Made by a program: the position numbers and the translations under genes
Assembly: GCA_045110675.1 (NCBI GenBank)
Contig: JBGCGJ010000005.1
Coordinates: 18,066-82,065 of the forward strand
DNA: 64,000 nucleotides
From: JBALVT01 sp045110675
GTDB taxonomy: Bacteria > Pseudomonadota > Gammaproteobacteria > Pseudomonadales > Halieaceae
Reading direction: 5' to 3'
In this document: piece by piece, positions 51,377-61,011 of the stretch
Layout of the letters: the number at the start of each line of letters is the position of its first letter
Position numbering within the stretch: position 1 is the stretch's first letter
Notes under the pieces: model-generated
Database searches by the model: none
The model's input: the letters and a program-made list of their open reading frames with translations, nothing else
Told to the model about the DNA's origin: nothing

Positions 51377-52837
51377 ATGAGGATGATAGAAAAAGTTATA
51401 AAACGGTCCAGAAAAAGCCTAACCACCCTGGTTGTGACTGCGGTAATTGGTCTTTCGGCGAGCCTGGCGATAGCACAGGAAAGCGAGTCAACACAGATAT
51501 TGTTTAAAAACGTCAATATATTTGACGGCTTTAGCGAGGAGTTGATCACAGGGATGAGTGTTCTCGTTGAGGGGAATATGATCAAAGAGCTTGGCAAATC
51601 TATTTCTGCTCCGGGTGCAATTGAGGTCGATGTCGCTGGTAGAACCATGACACCTGGTCTTATCGACATGCACCAGCACGTGATGCTGAATCCCCCTGAG
51701 GGAACGGCGGCTTATCAGACTCGCTGGGACGAATCTTCTGGCGGCGCATTTGCACAGCACCACCTGGTTCACAACATGCTGATGAAAGGAATTACCACAA
51801 TACGAGATATCGCCGGCGATCCGCTGGATCTGGCGAAGGCGATCGATCAGGGATACCTACCTGGCCCGAGAATTTATTCTTCGGGTGGAGCCATCTCCCA
51901 AACTGGCGGCCACGGTGACTGGGCGGCCCGCAATGTTCCCCCTGAAATTCTTTGGGAGCACAAGGATGTAACCCAAGCGTCTCAGATGAGCTGGGTGGTC
52001 GATGGCCCCGATGAGGTGGCCAGAGCCGTGCGCATGAATATGCGCCGGGGTGCTGCTTTCACTAAGGTGATGGGAGGGGGCGGTGTAGCAAGCGAATTTG
52101 ATCCTCTGGAAATCATGGGCCTCGCCGAGGATGAGGTGGCCAGGGCGGTGGAGATATCTGCTGACAACGGCACCTACGTGGCGGTGCACGCATACCACGA
52201 TGCCTCCTACAAACGATTGCTGGATCTTGGCGCCAGAAGCTTCGAGCACGGCTTTCTGATTTCCGAAGATACCGTCAAACGCATGAAAAAAATGCAAAAG
52301 GCGGGCGATGATATTGTCTGGTCATTCCAGTGTCATATGAGCGTTAACTCATTTGGATCTTATGAGTCGATGCCCGCTTTCTTTTCACATCAGCAGAAAC
52401 TAAAAGGTGTGGCTGTTGGTAAGGGTGCAAGAAACGTCGCCAAGTGGATGAACAAACACGATGTATTTACGGTGGGCGGCTCTGACATGTTCACCCCTGG
52501 GTTGGTGGGACGTATTAAAGAAGACCTGACCTGCAATGTTAAGGCTGGCTATACTCCTGCCGAGGCCCTGAAGCACTGGACTGGAAACGCTGGCATTGTG
52601 CTTACCTGGTCCGGTCCGAAAAATCCCTATCCTGCTCACAAGCTCGGTACGATTGCACCGGGCGCCTATGCAGACCTGCTGCTGTGGGATGGCAACCCTC
52701 TGGAAAACATTGATCTGATTTTGGACGAGGACAAACTGCAGTTGGTTATGAAAGATGGCCTAGTCTATAAAAATACCCTGGTAAACCCAGGCCATCCTGA
52801 TTTCCGTCCGGCGCGGGCCCCTTTGACGCGTCAGTAG
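51377..52837 (+). CDS. Exported metal-dependent amidohydrolase (1)
   Basis: A 486-aa amidohydrolase-superfamily protein with a signal peptide ending near AIAQ (about residue 34). Metal site: DMHQHVML (His99, His101), Lys in FTKVMGGGG, His in AVHAYHD and in FEHGFLI, and Asp in VGGSDMF. The SQTGGHGD motif is shared with imidazolonepropionase-like di/carboxypeptidases (Cc2672/Sgx9260 group) and related amide hydrolases. Likely hydrolyses a peptide or amide in the periplasm. First gene of a set with the DUF1330-like and PhoD-like genes. Confidence 0.87.
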   Translation: MRMIEKVIKRSRKSLTTLVVTAVIGLSASLAIAQESESTQILFKNVNIFDGFSEELITGMSVLVEGNMIKELGKSISAPGAIEVDVAGRTMTPGLIDMHQHVMLNPPEGTAAYQTRWDESSGGAFAQHHLVHNMLMKGITTIRDIAGDPLDLAKAIDQGYLPGPRIYSSGGAISQTGGHGDWAARNVPPEILWEHKDVTQASQMSWVVDGPDEVARAVRMNMRRGAAFTKVMGGGGVASEFDPLEIMGLAEDEVARAVEISADNGTYVAVHAYHDASYKRLLDLGARSFEHGFLISEDTVKRMKKMQKAGDDIVWSFQCHMSVNSFGSYESMPAFFSHQQKLKGVAVGKGARNVAKWMNKHDVFTVGGSDMFTPGLVGRIKEDLTCNVKAGYTPAEALKHWTGNAGIVLTWSGPKNPYPAHKLGTIAPGAYADLLLWDGNPLENIDLILDEDKLQLVMKDGLVYKNTLVNPGHPDFRPARAPLTRQ

Positions 52838-52877
52838 GTTCCGCTCTAAATTCCTACCTCAATCACGGGAGTTGAAT

Positions 52878-53291
52878 GTGAAGGTGAAAGCTAATGCACC
52901 AATACTTTTCGCGGGGGCCTTGCTGCTGGTGACTATCTCCTGTGCAATAACCTGGAAGATCGCGCGAACTACTATACCCGAAGAGCCTGTGTACGTGGTT
53001 GGTGCTGTTAGCGTTCTCGATCCCCAGAGACTACCCCTTTATCAATCTATCGCGCAGCCCATTGCGCATGAAGCCGGAGGCTATCTACCCCAGGCGATGG
53101 GTAGCCCACAAATGCTGGAAGGAGAGTTGCCTGCACCGGGACAATTTTTCGTAGAGCGATTTCAATCACAGGAGGCATTGCAGCGCTTCCTCACTGCCAT
53201 GGATGACAGTGGTGCGCTGAAGTTGAGAGACGAGGTGGCCAAGGTACATTTCATGCTGGCACTTCCCGCCTATAGGGGACATCAGGAGTGA
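52878..53291 (+). CDS. Membrane-anchored DUF1330-like protein
   Basis: A 137-aa protein with one N-terminal membrane segment (LFAGALLLVTISCAITW) and a dimeric alpha/beta-barrel-like domain (YVVGAVSVLDPQRLPLYQSIAQPIAHEAGGYL...FFVERFQSQEALQRFL), as in DUF1330. Start at GTG 52878 is set by GGGAG six bases upstream. Its stop overlaps the PhoD-like start. Function unknown. Confidence 0.72.
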   Translation: MKVKANAPILFAGALLLVTISCAITWKIARTTIPEEPVYVVGAVSVLDPQRLPLYQSIAQPIAHEAGGYLPQAMGSPQMLEGELPAPGQFFVERFQSQEALQRFLTAMDDSGALKLRDEVAKVHFMLALPAYRGHQE

Positions 53292-54373
53292 ATAGATTGT
53301 TGAAGGGAGTGCTCCTGTTGCTCTCTTGCAGTGCTACCGCCGAGCCAGGGCAAGTCCAAACACCGGCTTCGCACCTGGAAGTGTCTCGTATCGCATTTGG
53401 GTCCTGTGCATTTCAATCGTTGGATCAGCCGATTTTTAACGCCGTGGTGAAAGCTGAGCCCGACATGTATTTGTCACTGGGTGACGCTATATATGGTGAT
53501 TACGATATCGCCACAAAAACCGTTTTCGAAGTGACACCACAAACCTTGCGCCGTGATTGGCAAGTGTTGGCGGACAGTCCCGACTGGCGTAATCTTGTTG
53601 CACATATTCCGGTGATGTCCACCTGGGACAATCATGATTACGGCCACCACAGCGCCGGGGCCGAATTCCCGTTCAAGGCCGAGTCTGAGGAAATATTTCT
53701 GGATTTTTTCTCTGAACCTGCAAATTCCGAACGAAGAAAACGTCCCGGCGTGTATGACAGTAAAATATTTGGTCCCGAGGGACGACGAGTGCAAGTCATC
53801 CTGCTGGATACTCGCAGCTTTAAAACCCCGCCCAATCTTGCTCACCGAGTAGAAGGTGCCGGTGGCAGCCTTGGAAAATACGCGCCGAATAGCTCTCCTG
53901 GGGCCACGTTGTTAGGTGGTGATCAATGGCTGTGGCTCGAACGCGAATTGGAACGCTCCGCGGAATTGCGCTTTATAGCCTCGAGCGGACAAGTTGTGGC
54001 GAATGAAAAGGGTATGGACGAGTGGGGCAACTACCCACTGCAACGCGATCGGCTCTTGAGGTTGATTACAACTACGACCCAGGGCAGGGTGATACTGCTT
54101 TCGGGAAATGCGCACTTTTCCGAGGTGTCTGCAGTCGATATTGGGTCCACTCGCGTTGTAGATTTTACCTCTAGTGGACTTACCCACGTTAATAAAAAGT
54201 ATTCGCAGGCAGCTAACAACTATCGTGTTGCCGGCCCCTATGCCGATGTCAATTTTGGCCTTGTTGAAATCGACTGGAAGAATGGTTTGGACATTGTTCT
54301 TAAGGCCATTGGAGTGAATGGGGAGGTACAGTTTGAATATCCAGTGGCAGTAGAAATTCAAGTTTCGCCCTGA
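53288..54373 (+). CDS. PhoD-like metallophosphatase, exported
   Basis: A 361-aa PhoD-type phosphodiesterase/alkaline phosphatase with a short signal sequence (RLLKGVLLLLSCSATAEP). Metal motifs: FGSCAFQ, SLGDAIYGDY, STWDNHDYG and LSGNAHFSE. Members hydrolyse phosphodi- or monoesters outside the cytoplasm. GTG start overlaps the upstream TGA. Coupled to the DUF1330-like and amidohydrolase genes, so it may belong to a nutrient-scavenging unit. Confidence 0.88.
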   Translation: MNRLLKGVLLLLSCSATAEPGQVQTPASHLEVSRIAFGSCAFQSLDQPIFNAVVKAEPDMYLSLGDAIYGDYDIATKTVFEVTPQTLRRDWQVLADSPDWRNLVAHIPVMSTWDNHDYGHHSAGAEFPFKAESEEIFLDFFSEPANSERRKRPGVYDSKIFGPEGRRVQVILLDTRSFKTPPNLAHRVEGAGGSLGKYAPNSSPGATLLGGDQWLWLERELERSAELRFIASSGQVVANEKGMDEWGNYPLQRDRLLRLITTTTQGRVILLSGNAHFSEVSAVDIGSTRVVDFTSSGLTHVNKKYSQAANNYRVAGPYADVNFGLVEIDWKNGLDIVLKAIGVNGEVQFEYPVAVEIQVSP

Positions 54374-54485
54374 GGCACTCAGCTAAGCCCATTTTTATCA
54401 GACAGCTGATTTTCTTAGAATAACAAATCATATTCATCGCGCATCAGTCAGAATTCAAGTCAATAGCATTTTGAGGCCTTCGCGT

Positions 54486-55856
54486 ATGAATCTTTTCTCC
54501 CGCTGTGTTTTCACCTTCTGCTTGTCCATGTTGCTTGCCGTGTCTGGTTCACTGGCTGCACCGGAAGATGCTGTTTTGATTCACAATGTGAATGTCTTTG
54601 ATGGCGTGAATGAAAAGCTGCGTAGAAATAACAATGTCCTTATCGTGGGCGGTGTTATTGCGCGCCTTAGTAGCTCCTCTATTGAGGCTCCCGACGGTGC
54701 TGCGGTGATCGACGGAGGTGGCCGCACCCTCATGCCGGGAATGATTGATGTTCACACACACCTGGCAATCACTACCGCATTACAGGATATTCACGGCAAC
54801 ATTACTCCGGAAGAAAATGCTATCCGTTCCACGGTGATAGCCCGGGACTTCCTGGCGGATGGCTTTACCTCAGTGCGTGATGCGGGTGGCAATACCTTCG
54901 GGCTCAAGAAGAGTATTGATGCGGGCTTGATCCCCGGGCCGCGCATTTTTCCCTCCGGCGCTTTTCTCTCCCAGACCTCCGGTCACGGTGATTTCCGTCT
55001 GACAGCGGAACCGCATCCCAGTACGGGTCACATCGACGCAGGTCATCGACTGGCGATGGGCATTGTCGCGGACGGCAAAGCCGAGGTGTATCGAGCGGTG
55101 CGGGAAAACCTGCGCAAGGGCGCCACCCAGATTAAGATGATGGGTAGCGGTGGCGCTGGTTCAGACTTTGATCCCATCGACTCCCTGCAATTTCAGCCTG
55201 AAGAACAAATGGCTGCTGTGGCAGCAACTGCGGACTGGGGCACCTACGTGACGGCACACCTGCTCGACGACCGCGCCATCGATCGCGCTTTGAATTCAGG
55301 GGTAATGTGCGTTGACCACGGCCTGATGATCCGCGAAGCGTCGATGAAAAAGTTGGTAAAGAAAGGCGTATTTCTTGCGCCCCAATTCAACGCGCTCTCT
55401 CCGAGGCTAGAGGAATTTCCGGGACTGAAGCCAGTGAATATCGAAAAGATCAGGGCAGCGCAGCAGGAAATGGCACCACTTATTCCGCTGATAAAAAAAT
55501 ACAAGCCCAAGGTGCCCTTCGCTGTTGATGCCTTCGGCCCACCTGAAAACCACATTCGCCAGCGCCGTTACGAGTTGCACTACGTCGCTGAACTGTTCGG
55601 CAATTACGAAGCCTTGCGTCGCGCAACTTCGGTGTCGGCAGAATTGTTGGCACTGTCTGGTCGTCGGAACCCCTATGGCAAGCTGGGCGTGATCGAGCCG
55701 GGTGCGCTGGCTGATATTTTGCTGATCGATGGTAATCCGCTCGAGAATATCAGCCTGGTAGGGGCCGATCCGCTGTGGTGGGATGCCGCAACTGAGGAAA
55801 TATCTACCATGCCCTTTGTGATGAAAGGCGGGGTGATAGTCCGCAATCGTTTGTAG
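54486..55856 (+). CDS. Exported metal-dependent amidohydrolase (2)
   Basis: A 456-aa paralogue of the enzyme at 51377, with signal peptide (SMLLAVSGSLAA). Metal ligands: DVHTHL (His90, His92), Lys in TQIKMMGSGG, His in VTAHLLDD and VDHGLMI, and Asp in AVDAFG. Shares the SQTSGHGD motif. ATG 54486 is used over TTG 54471. Followed 4 bp later by an MFS gene, which may take up the product. Confidence 0.87.
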   Translation: MNLFSRCVFTFCLSMLLAVSGSLAAPEDAVLIHNVNVFDGVNEKLRRNNNVLIVGGVIARLSSSSIEAPDGAAVIDGGGRTLMPGMIDVHTHLAITTALQDIHGNITPEENAIRSTVIARDFLADGFTSVRDAGGNTFGLKKSIDAGLIPGPRIFPSGAFLSQTSGHGDFRLTAEPHPSTGHIDAGHRLAMGIVADGKAEVYRAVRENLRKGATQIKMMGSGGAGSDFDPIDSLQFQPEEQMAAVAATADWGTYVTAHLLDDRAIDRALNSGVMCVDHGLMIREASMKKLVKKGVFLAPQFNALSPRLEEFPGLKPVNIEKIRAAQQEMAPLIPLIKKYKPKVPFAVDAFGPPENHIRQRRYELHYVAELFGNYEALRRATSVSAELLALSGRRNPYGKLGVIEPGALADILLIDGNPLENISLVGADPLWWDAATEEISTMPFVMKGGVIVRNRL

Positions 55857-55860
55857 CGCA

Positions 55861-57126
55861 ATGATCTCAGTGATGAAAGGCTGGACCTTGCGCAGAAGAA
55901 TGATGGTCACTCTCGCTGTGGCCTGGTTTTTAAGTTACGCCGATAGGGTGAACATGTCGGTGGCCTCGATTCCCATGCAGGAACAATTTGGCTGGGACGA
56001 AACGACCAAAGGCCTGGTGATGGGATCGGTATTTCTCGGTTACATCTGTTCCCAGTTACTCGGCGGTTGGATAGTCGACAGGGTGAGTGCAGTCAAGATG
56101 ATTGGCTTCGCCGCTATCGCATTCTCATTGACGACCCTGGCGACACCCTACGCCGCCGAACTGTCATTCTCTGCGTTAATTGTTGCCAGGGTTCTTCTGG
56201 GTGTAGCGGAGGGATTTATGGTTCCCGCCACCTATGCCTTTATAGGACGTTGGAGTCCAGACAATGAACGCGCCCGTTTACTGGCTATAGTGGTCAGTGG
56301 GGCCACCATTGGCGCACCCGGTGGGCTCATTTTGAGCGGCTTCCTGGTGGATGCCTACGGATGGCAGTCGGCATTTTATGTGTTTGGCATCGCAGGTATT
56401 GTCTGGGCTGGGTACTGGCTTGTGTCAGCGGCCGATAGTCCTGCGTTACACCCAAGAATAAAACCGGAGGAGATTCCACCGCAGGAACAATTGGCGCAAG
56501 AGCCGCACGCTGTAGTTGCAACACCGGTGCGGCAGATTTTGCGACATCCGGCTGTCTGGGCCCTGATCATCAATAAGTTTGCCGCCCTGTGGATGGTCTA
56601 TGTATTTTTGGCTTGGTTGCCGACTTACTTCAACTCCGTACAAGGCATCTCTCTTGCCGGGTCGGGATTGTTCGCGGCACTGCCTTGGCTGGCGATGTCG
56701 GCAATGCTCTATGTGGCTTCGGGATTCTCTGACGGATTGTTGCGCAAGGGGCGCGATATCGATTTTGTGCGCAAGCTGATGCAAACCACTGGGCTTCTTG
56801 GAGCCTGTGTCTTCCTGTTTTTGATTCCCTTCGCCAGCTCCGCAGGTTTCGCATTGGTTGCGACATGCATGGCGATGGCTTTCCTGGCCAACTGTTACTC
56901 GGGAGCAGACCCAACGATAATGGAAATGGTGCCGCACCATCGTGGTTTTGTTACAGGACTTGTTGGCACTTTGGGGAATCTGCCCGGCGTGATTGCCATT
57001 CCACTAATTGGCTGGTTGGTCGATACCACCGGTAGCTTCAGCTGGGGGTTTATCACCGCGGCGGGGTTTAATCTGATCGCCGTGTTTGTGTGGCTTGTGT
57101 ACGGAACCGGCCGCAGGGTGATCTGA
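55861..57126 (+). CDS. MFS permease (ACS/anion-cation symporter type)
   Basis: A 421-aa, 12-helix facilitator. The signature GGWIVDRVSAVKM in loop 2-3 and LSYADRVNMSVASIPMQEQFGW in helix 1 are typical of the ACS family that carries organic anions. Located right behind the amidohydrolase, it probably imports its acid or amino-acid product (inference). Convergent with the FAD-oxidase gene, only 6 bp between stops. Confidence 0.88.
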   Translation: MISVMKGWTLRRRMMVTLAVAWFLSYADRVNMSVASIPMQEQFGWDETTKGLVMGSVFLGYICSQLLGGWIVDRVSAVKMIGFAAIAFSLTTLATPYAAELSFSALIVARVLLGVAEGFMVPATYAFIGRWSPDNERARLLAIVVSGATIGAPGGLILSGFLVDAYGWQSAFYVFGIAGIVWAGYWLVSAADSPALHPRIKPEEIPPQEQLAQEPHAVVATPVRQILRHPAVWALIINKFAALWMVYVFLAWLPTYFNSVQGISLAGSGLFAALPWLAMSAMLYVASGFSDGLLRKGRDIDFVRKLMQTTGLLGACVFLFLIPFASSAGFALVATCMAMAFLANCYSGADPTIMEMVPHHRGFVTGLVGTLGNLPGVIAIPLIGWLVDTTGSFSWGFITAAGFNLIAVFVWLVYGTGRRVI

Positions 57127-57132
57127 TACTTA

Positions 57133-58512
57133 TCAGGAATCCAGTATTCTGCCGGGTGCCAGAATGTTGTTTGGGTCAAGGGTGCGTTTTAGCAGTTTCA
57201 TCAGCTCGAGTTCCTGTTTAGTTCTCGAGAGCCCTAGGTACGGCTTCTTTTCCAGCCCAATGCCGTGTTCTGCGGAAACCGATCCCTGGAGCTTTTGGAG
57301 CGGTTTGTATACGATCTGAGAGATAGCCTTCCCTATCTCGGGTTCATCGCTGCGCGGCGCAATAAAAAAATGCATATTGTTATCGCCGACGTGAGCGAGT
57401 GATACACAAAGTGCCTCCGGCCATCGTTTCATAACATTGGATTTTACCGATGCGGAATAGTCTTGCATGTCGCCGATAGGCAGGCTGACGTCGTAGAGGA
57501 AATAGGGGGTTTCAGCCAATAGGGGTTCAAAATTCTCGCGTACTTTCCACAACTCGTCCCGCTCGCGTTCAGATTGTGAGATGACGGCATCCTGCACCAG
57601 GTCAAGCTCCATTGCCTCCATCAGTATCCGCTGAAATGCCGTGGCGTCGTAATCCTCATCGGTCCCTTGAGTTTCGGCAATAACATAGCAGGGATAGTCT
57701 CCAGAGAAAGGTGGCCTGTTTCCGCCCGGGCCGGTGACGGCGCGATAGTAGTCCTGGCCCATAAATTCAAATGCTGTCAGGACGCCACCCAAGTGGCGAC
57801 GCAGATGGCGCAGTAGTGCAACAACGTTGACGAAAGAATCCAGAGCCAGCATAGCGGTGTTTACTGTGAGCGGCGCTTCTTCCAGTTTCACGATAACTTT
57901 TGTGACAACGCCTAGAGTGCCTTCGCTGCCAATGAATAGCTGCTTTAGATCGTAGCCGGTGTTGTTTTTGATCATCCGGTTCATGGAGGAGATCACCGTG
58001 CCATCCGCCAGCACGGCTTCCAGCCCCAGGGTGATGTTCCGCATCATGCCGTAACGAATCACGTTCAAGCCACCGGCATTGCTGGCTACATTGCCACCCA
58101 CTGTGGCAGAACCTCTGCCTCCGTAATCCAACGGATAGTAGAGACCCTTATCGGCTACGGCTTCGCGAACTGATTCCAGCAGGCAGCCTGCTTCGACAGT
58201 GACCGTACTGTTCATCACGTCGATATCCAGAATACGATTCATCCGGTTCATGCAGATCACTACTTCCTCGGAGCTTGGGTGTTGCCCCTCTACCCCACCG
58301 GTGTTTCCGCCGATAACGACTACTGCTTGGGCACGCCCATTGCAATAGGCGAGTATCTCGCTGATTTCTTTAGTATTACCTGGATACAACACCGCTGTTG
58401 CCTGCATTGGAGCGGGTTCCCAAAAACTGGTTGCCCTTTCTGCAATGGCGGCGCCGGTGGTGATATGTTTCTCACCCACCAGATTGGTAAGTTCCTGGAT
58501 CAGTGTATCCAT
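57133..58512 (-). CDS. FAD-linked oxidase (D-2-hydroxyacid dehydrogenase / GlcD type)
   Basis: A 459-aa flavoprotein with a PCMH-type FAD domain (VVVIGGNTGGVEGQHP, GGRGSATVGGNVASNAGGLNVIRYG) and the C-terminal cap domain ending in SAEHGIGLEKKPYL. Such enzymes oxidise D-lactate, glycolate or D-2-hydroxyglutarate. ATG after AAGGGA. It lies 17 bp downstream of the molybdoenzyme gene on the same strand, so the two are an operon. Confidence 0.9.
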   Translation of the reverse strand: MDTLIQELTNLVGEKHITTGAAIAERATSFWEPAPMQATAVLYPGNTKEISEILAYCNGRAQAVVVIGGNTGGVEGQHPSSEEVVICMNRMNRILDIDVMNSTVTVEAGCLLESVREAVADKGLYYPLDYGGRGSATVGGNVASNAGGLNVIRYGMMRNITLGLEAVLADGTVISSMNRMIKNNTGYDLKQLFIGSEGTLGVVTKVIVKLEEAPLTVNTAMLALDSFVNVVALLRHLRRHLGGVLTAFEFMGQDYYRAVTGPGGNRPPFSGDYPCYVIAETQGTDEDYDATAFQRILMEAMELDLVQDAVISQSERERDELWKVRENFEPLLAETPYFLYDVSLPIGDMQDYSASVKSNVMKRWPEALCVSLAHVGDNNMHFFIAPRSDEPEIGKAISQIVYKPLQKLQGSVSAEHGIGLEKKPYLGLSRTKQELELMKLLKRTLDPNNILAPGRILDS

Positions 58513-58529
58513 TTGGGTAGTCCCTTGAG

Positions 58530-60887
58530 TTAATTTGCCGCCGAAGGTGGATCCTGGATCGAGGGTTGCTCAAAAACGCTGACAGGCGGCAGCGCGGCGT
58601 CGAACTTTTCAACCTCCACCAGGCAACTGTGCGCGCTGCAGCCCTGAGCAAGACGCGAGGTGCCGCGATCTGCAGTTAACACATTGGGGTTTCCGTGTAC
58701 CTCCAGGTTTTCACCCCGCACCTGCTTTGGATCGAACCAGGCACCGGTGGGAAGTTCGAGTACACCATTGCGGATATCTTCTGAAATTTCCAGACCCGCC
58801 AGGCATGCGCCTCGATCGTTAAATACGCGAATCACATCTCCATTCTCAAGACCGCGACGTTCCGCTTCTTGACGGTTGAGTCTTGCGCGCTCGCGACCCT
58901 GAATTTTGCGCTCTCGGCTGGTAATTCCATGGTCGTACTGGCTGTGTAGACGCGTCTTCGGTTGGTTCGACATCATGTGCAAGGGATAGGATTTAGCTCT
59001 CTCTGCGCCCAGCCATTCTTCTCGGTCGTACCAGCGCGCATGTCCCTGGCAGTCATCATAACCGTAGCTTGCTATGGTTTCTGAGAAGATCTCGATTTTT
59101 CCGCTGGGTGTTTTTAACGGGTGTTTTTCCGGGTCGCCCCGAAAGCGTTCCAGCATAAATTCAGCGTCGGGTAACTGATCACCTACATGCAACTGCTCGC
59201 CCGCCCAGAATTCTTCGAAGGGCGGGAGCTCAATGTTTTTCTTTGCGGCGTTATCGCGTGTGGTGTCGTAGAGGTATTCGACCCATTCAATTTCAGTGCG
59301 TCCACAGGTGAACTCTTCGGCAAAGCTTAATCGTTGGGCGAGGTCGGCGAAAATTTCGAAATCGTGACGAGAGTTTTTATAGGGTGCCACGGCCTGCCGC
59401 ATGGGGGAGATATAGTCATCGTAGCTGCTGCCGCCAAGATCGTTTCGTTCCAGGCTGGTAGTGGCGGGAAACACGATATCGGCATGGCGTGCAGTGGCGG
59501 TCCAGAATGGCTCGTTGACGATGATTGTTTCTGGCTTGTGCCAGGCCTTGCGCAACTCGTTGAGATCCTGGTGGTGATGAAACGGGTTTCCTCCGGCCCA
59601 GTAGATCAGTTTGATGTCGGGGTAGATTAAGTTCTGCCCGTTAAATACATAGGCACTGCCCGGGTTGTTCAGCATATCGGCATGGCGTGCCACGGGGATA
59701 AAAGCGTTGTCAGGAGTAGAACGCTCGCCGATTTCCAGCCCGAAAGAGCCTATGCGATAGTTTGGAATCTTGCGCCCGCCAAAGCCAAAGTTATGGATGC
59801 AACCATAGCCGTAACCGATGCCACTCCCTGGAAGACCGATGTGGCCGAGCATGGCGCCAAGTGTAGTAATCATCCACCAGGTCTGTTCGCCGAATTCCTG
59901 GCGTTGCAAAGACCAGCTGATGCCGATGAGGCTGCGATCGCAGGCCAGTTCCCTCGCCAACTGCCGGATCGTTTCGGCCGGAATCTCAGATAATGTTTCG
60001 GCCCAGTCCGCGCTTTTGGCTTGCCCATCGGATTCACCCATGAGATAGGGCACAAAGCGCTCAAAGCCCACTGTGTATTTTTCGAGGAAAGCCGTGTTTT
60101 GCAGATTTTCGCTCACCAGGGTGTGAGCCATGCCCAGCATAATGGCAACGTCTGAGCCAGGGCGGCAGGCCAGCCATTCGGCACCGACTTCGGCGGTAAT
60201 GTCATCGCGGATCGGGCTGACATTCACAACCTTTACGCCAGCCTTGTTCAGCTTGAGCAGCTGCGCGTTCGCGGAGTGGTTGCCGATTCCGCCTGCATTA
60301 ACCTGGGCATTTTTAACCGCAGCTCCGCCAAAGAGCACGACGGTTTTACTGTGCTGGGCTATCTCAGTAGGTCCGGGAGTTTCCCGTAACAGCGAGAGAA
60401 GGGGCGGCCCAAGGATATGTTTTATAATCACTTCTGCGGCGGCGGTGGAGTAGGTATTTACGGAATCCACATAGCCGCCGTTGAGGCGTAGGAAACGGTG
60501 AATCTGGCTTTGGGCGTGATGGAAGCGACCCGCGCTGGACCAGCCGTAGGAACCTCCATAAATACCATTGGGCCCGTGCTCTTTCATAGTATGGCGCAGG
60601 GCATCCGCCGCCAAGTCCAGTGCCACCTCCCAGGATACGGGCACGAACGGCTCCGCCCCGCGGCCCTCGCCGTCGCTCTCACGGCCCTTTTCCAGGTAGC
60701 CGGCGCGAACCATGGGCTGTGGAATTCTTGCTCCTTCGTCAAGAGCGTTTAGTAGTGACTGTCCAATAGGCGTCGGTTCCGCATCGACCTCATAGGGATG
60801 GACCGCTGTAATATCACGGCCATCGGACTCAATACGATAGTTGCCCCAGTGGGTGCATGTGGGGCTTATCTGTTTTGGATTGCTCAT
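58530..60887 (-). CDS. Molybdopterin oxidoreductase, BisC/TorA type, cytoplasmic
   Basis: A 785-aa member of the DMSO reductase family in the TMAO/biotin-sulfoxide reductase branch. THWGNYRI near the N terminus replaces an iron-sulfur domain. GGSYGWSSAGRFHHAQ holds the expected Mo-Ser ligand, and TYSTAAAEVIIKHI and the C-terminal molydopterin-binding domain (NGDVIRVFNDRGACLAGLE) follow. There is no twin-Arg signal, so a cytoplasmic BisC-like place is predicted. Substrate could be an S- or N-oxide. Divergent from the AMP-ligase gene. Confidence 0.9.
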   Translation of the reverse strand: MSNPKQISPTCTHWGNYRIESDGRDITAVHPYEVDAEPTPIGQSLLNALDEGARIPQPMVRAGYLEKGRESDGEGRGAEPFVPVSWEVALDLAADALRHTMKEHGPNGIYGGSYGWSSAGRFHHAQSQIHRFLRLNGGYVDSVNTYSTAAAEVIIKHILGPPLLSLLRETPGPTEIAQHSKTVVLFGGAAVKNAQVNAGGIGNHSANAQLLKLNKAGVKVVNVSPIRDDITAEVGAEWLACRPGSDVAIMLGMAHTLVSENLQNTAFLEKYTVGFERFVPYLMGESDGQAKSADWAETLSEIPAETIRQLARELACDRSLIGISWSLQRQEFGEQTWWMITTLGAMLGHIGLPGSGIGYGYGCIHNFGFGGRKIPNYRIGSFGLEIGERSTPDNAFIPVARHADMLNNPGSAYVFNGQNLIYPDIKLIYWAGGNPFHHHQDLNELRKAWHKPETIIVNEPFWTATARHADIVFPATTSLERNDLGGSSYDDYISPMRQAVAPYKNSRHDFEIFADLAQRLSFAEEFTCGRTEIEWVEYLYDTTRDNAAKKNIELPPFEEFWAGEQLHVGDQLPDAEFMLERFRGDPEKHPLKTPSGKIEIFSETIASYGYDDCQGHARWYDREEWLGAERAKSYPLHMMSNQPKTRLHSQYDHGITSRERKIQGRERARLNRQEAERRGLENGDVIRVFNDRGACLAGLEISEDIRNGVLELPTGAWFDPKQVRGENLEVHGNPNVLTADRGTSRLAQGCSAHSCLVEVEKFDAALPPVSVFEQPSIQDPPSAAN

Positions 60888-61011
60888 AGATGTATTTCCG
60901 CTAGCGTTACACAGAGCAGTATGTCTGCGGACATCCGTCAGTTCTATGGCAATTCGGGCAATGTTCTAGCCCTGCGTTTTGCCCGTTTAAACATGGAAAG
61001 AATGTAGTTTC

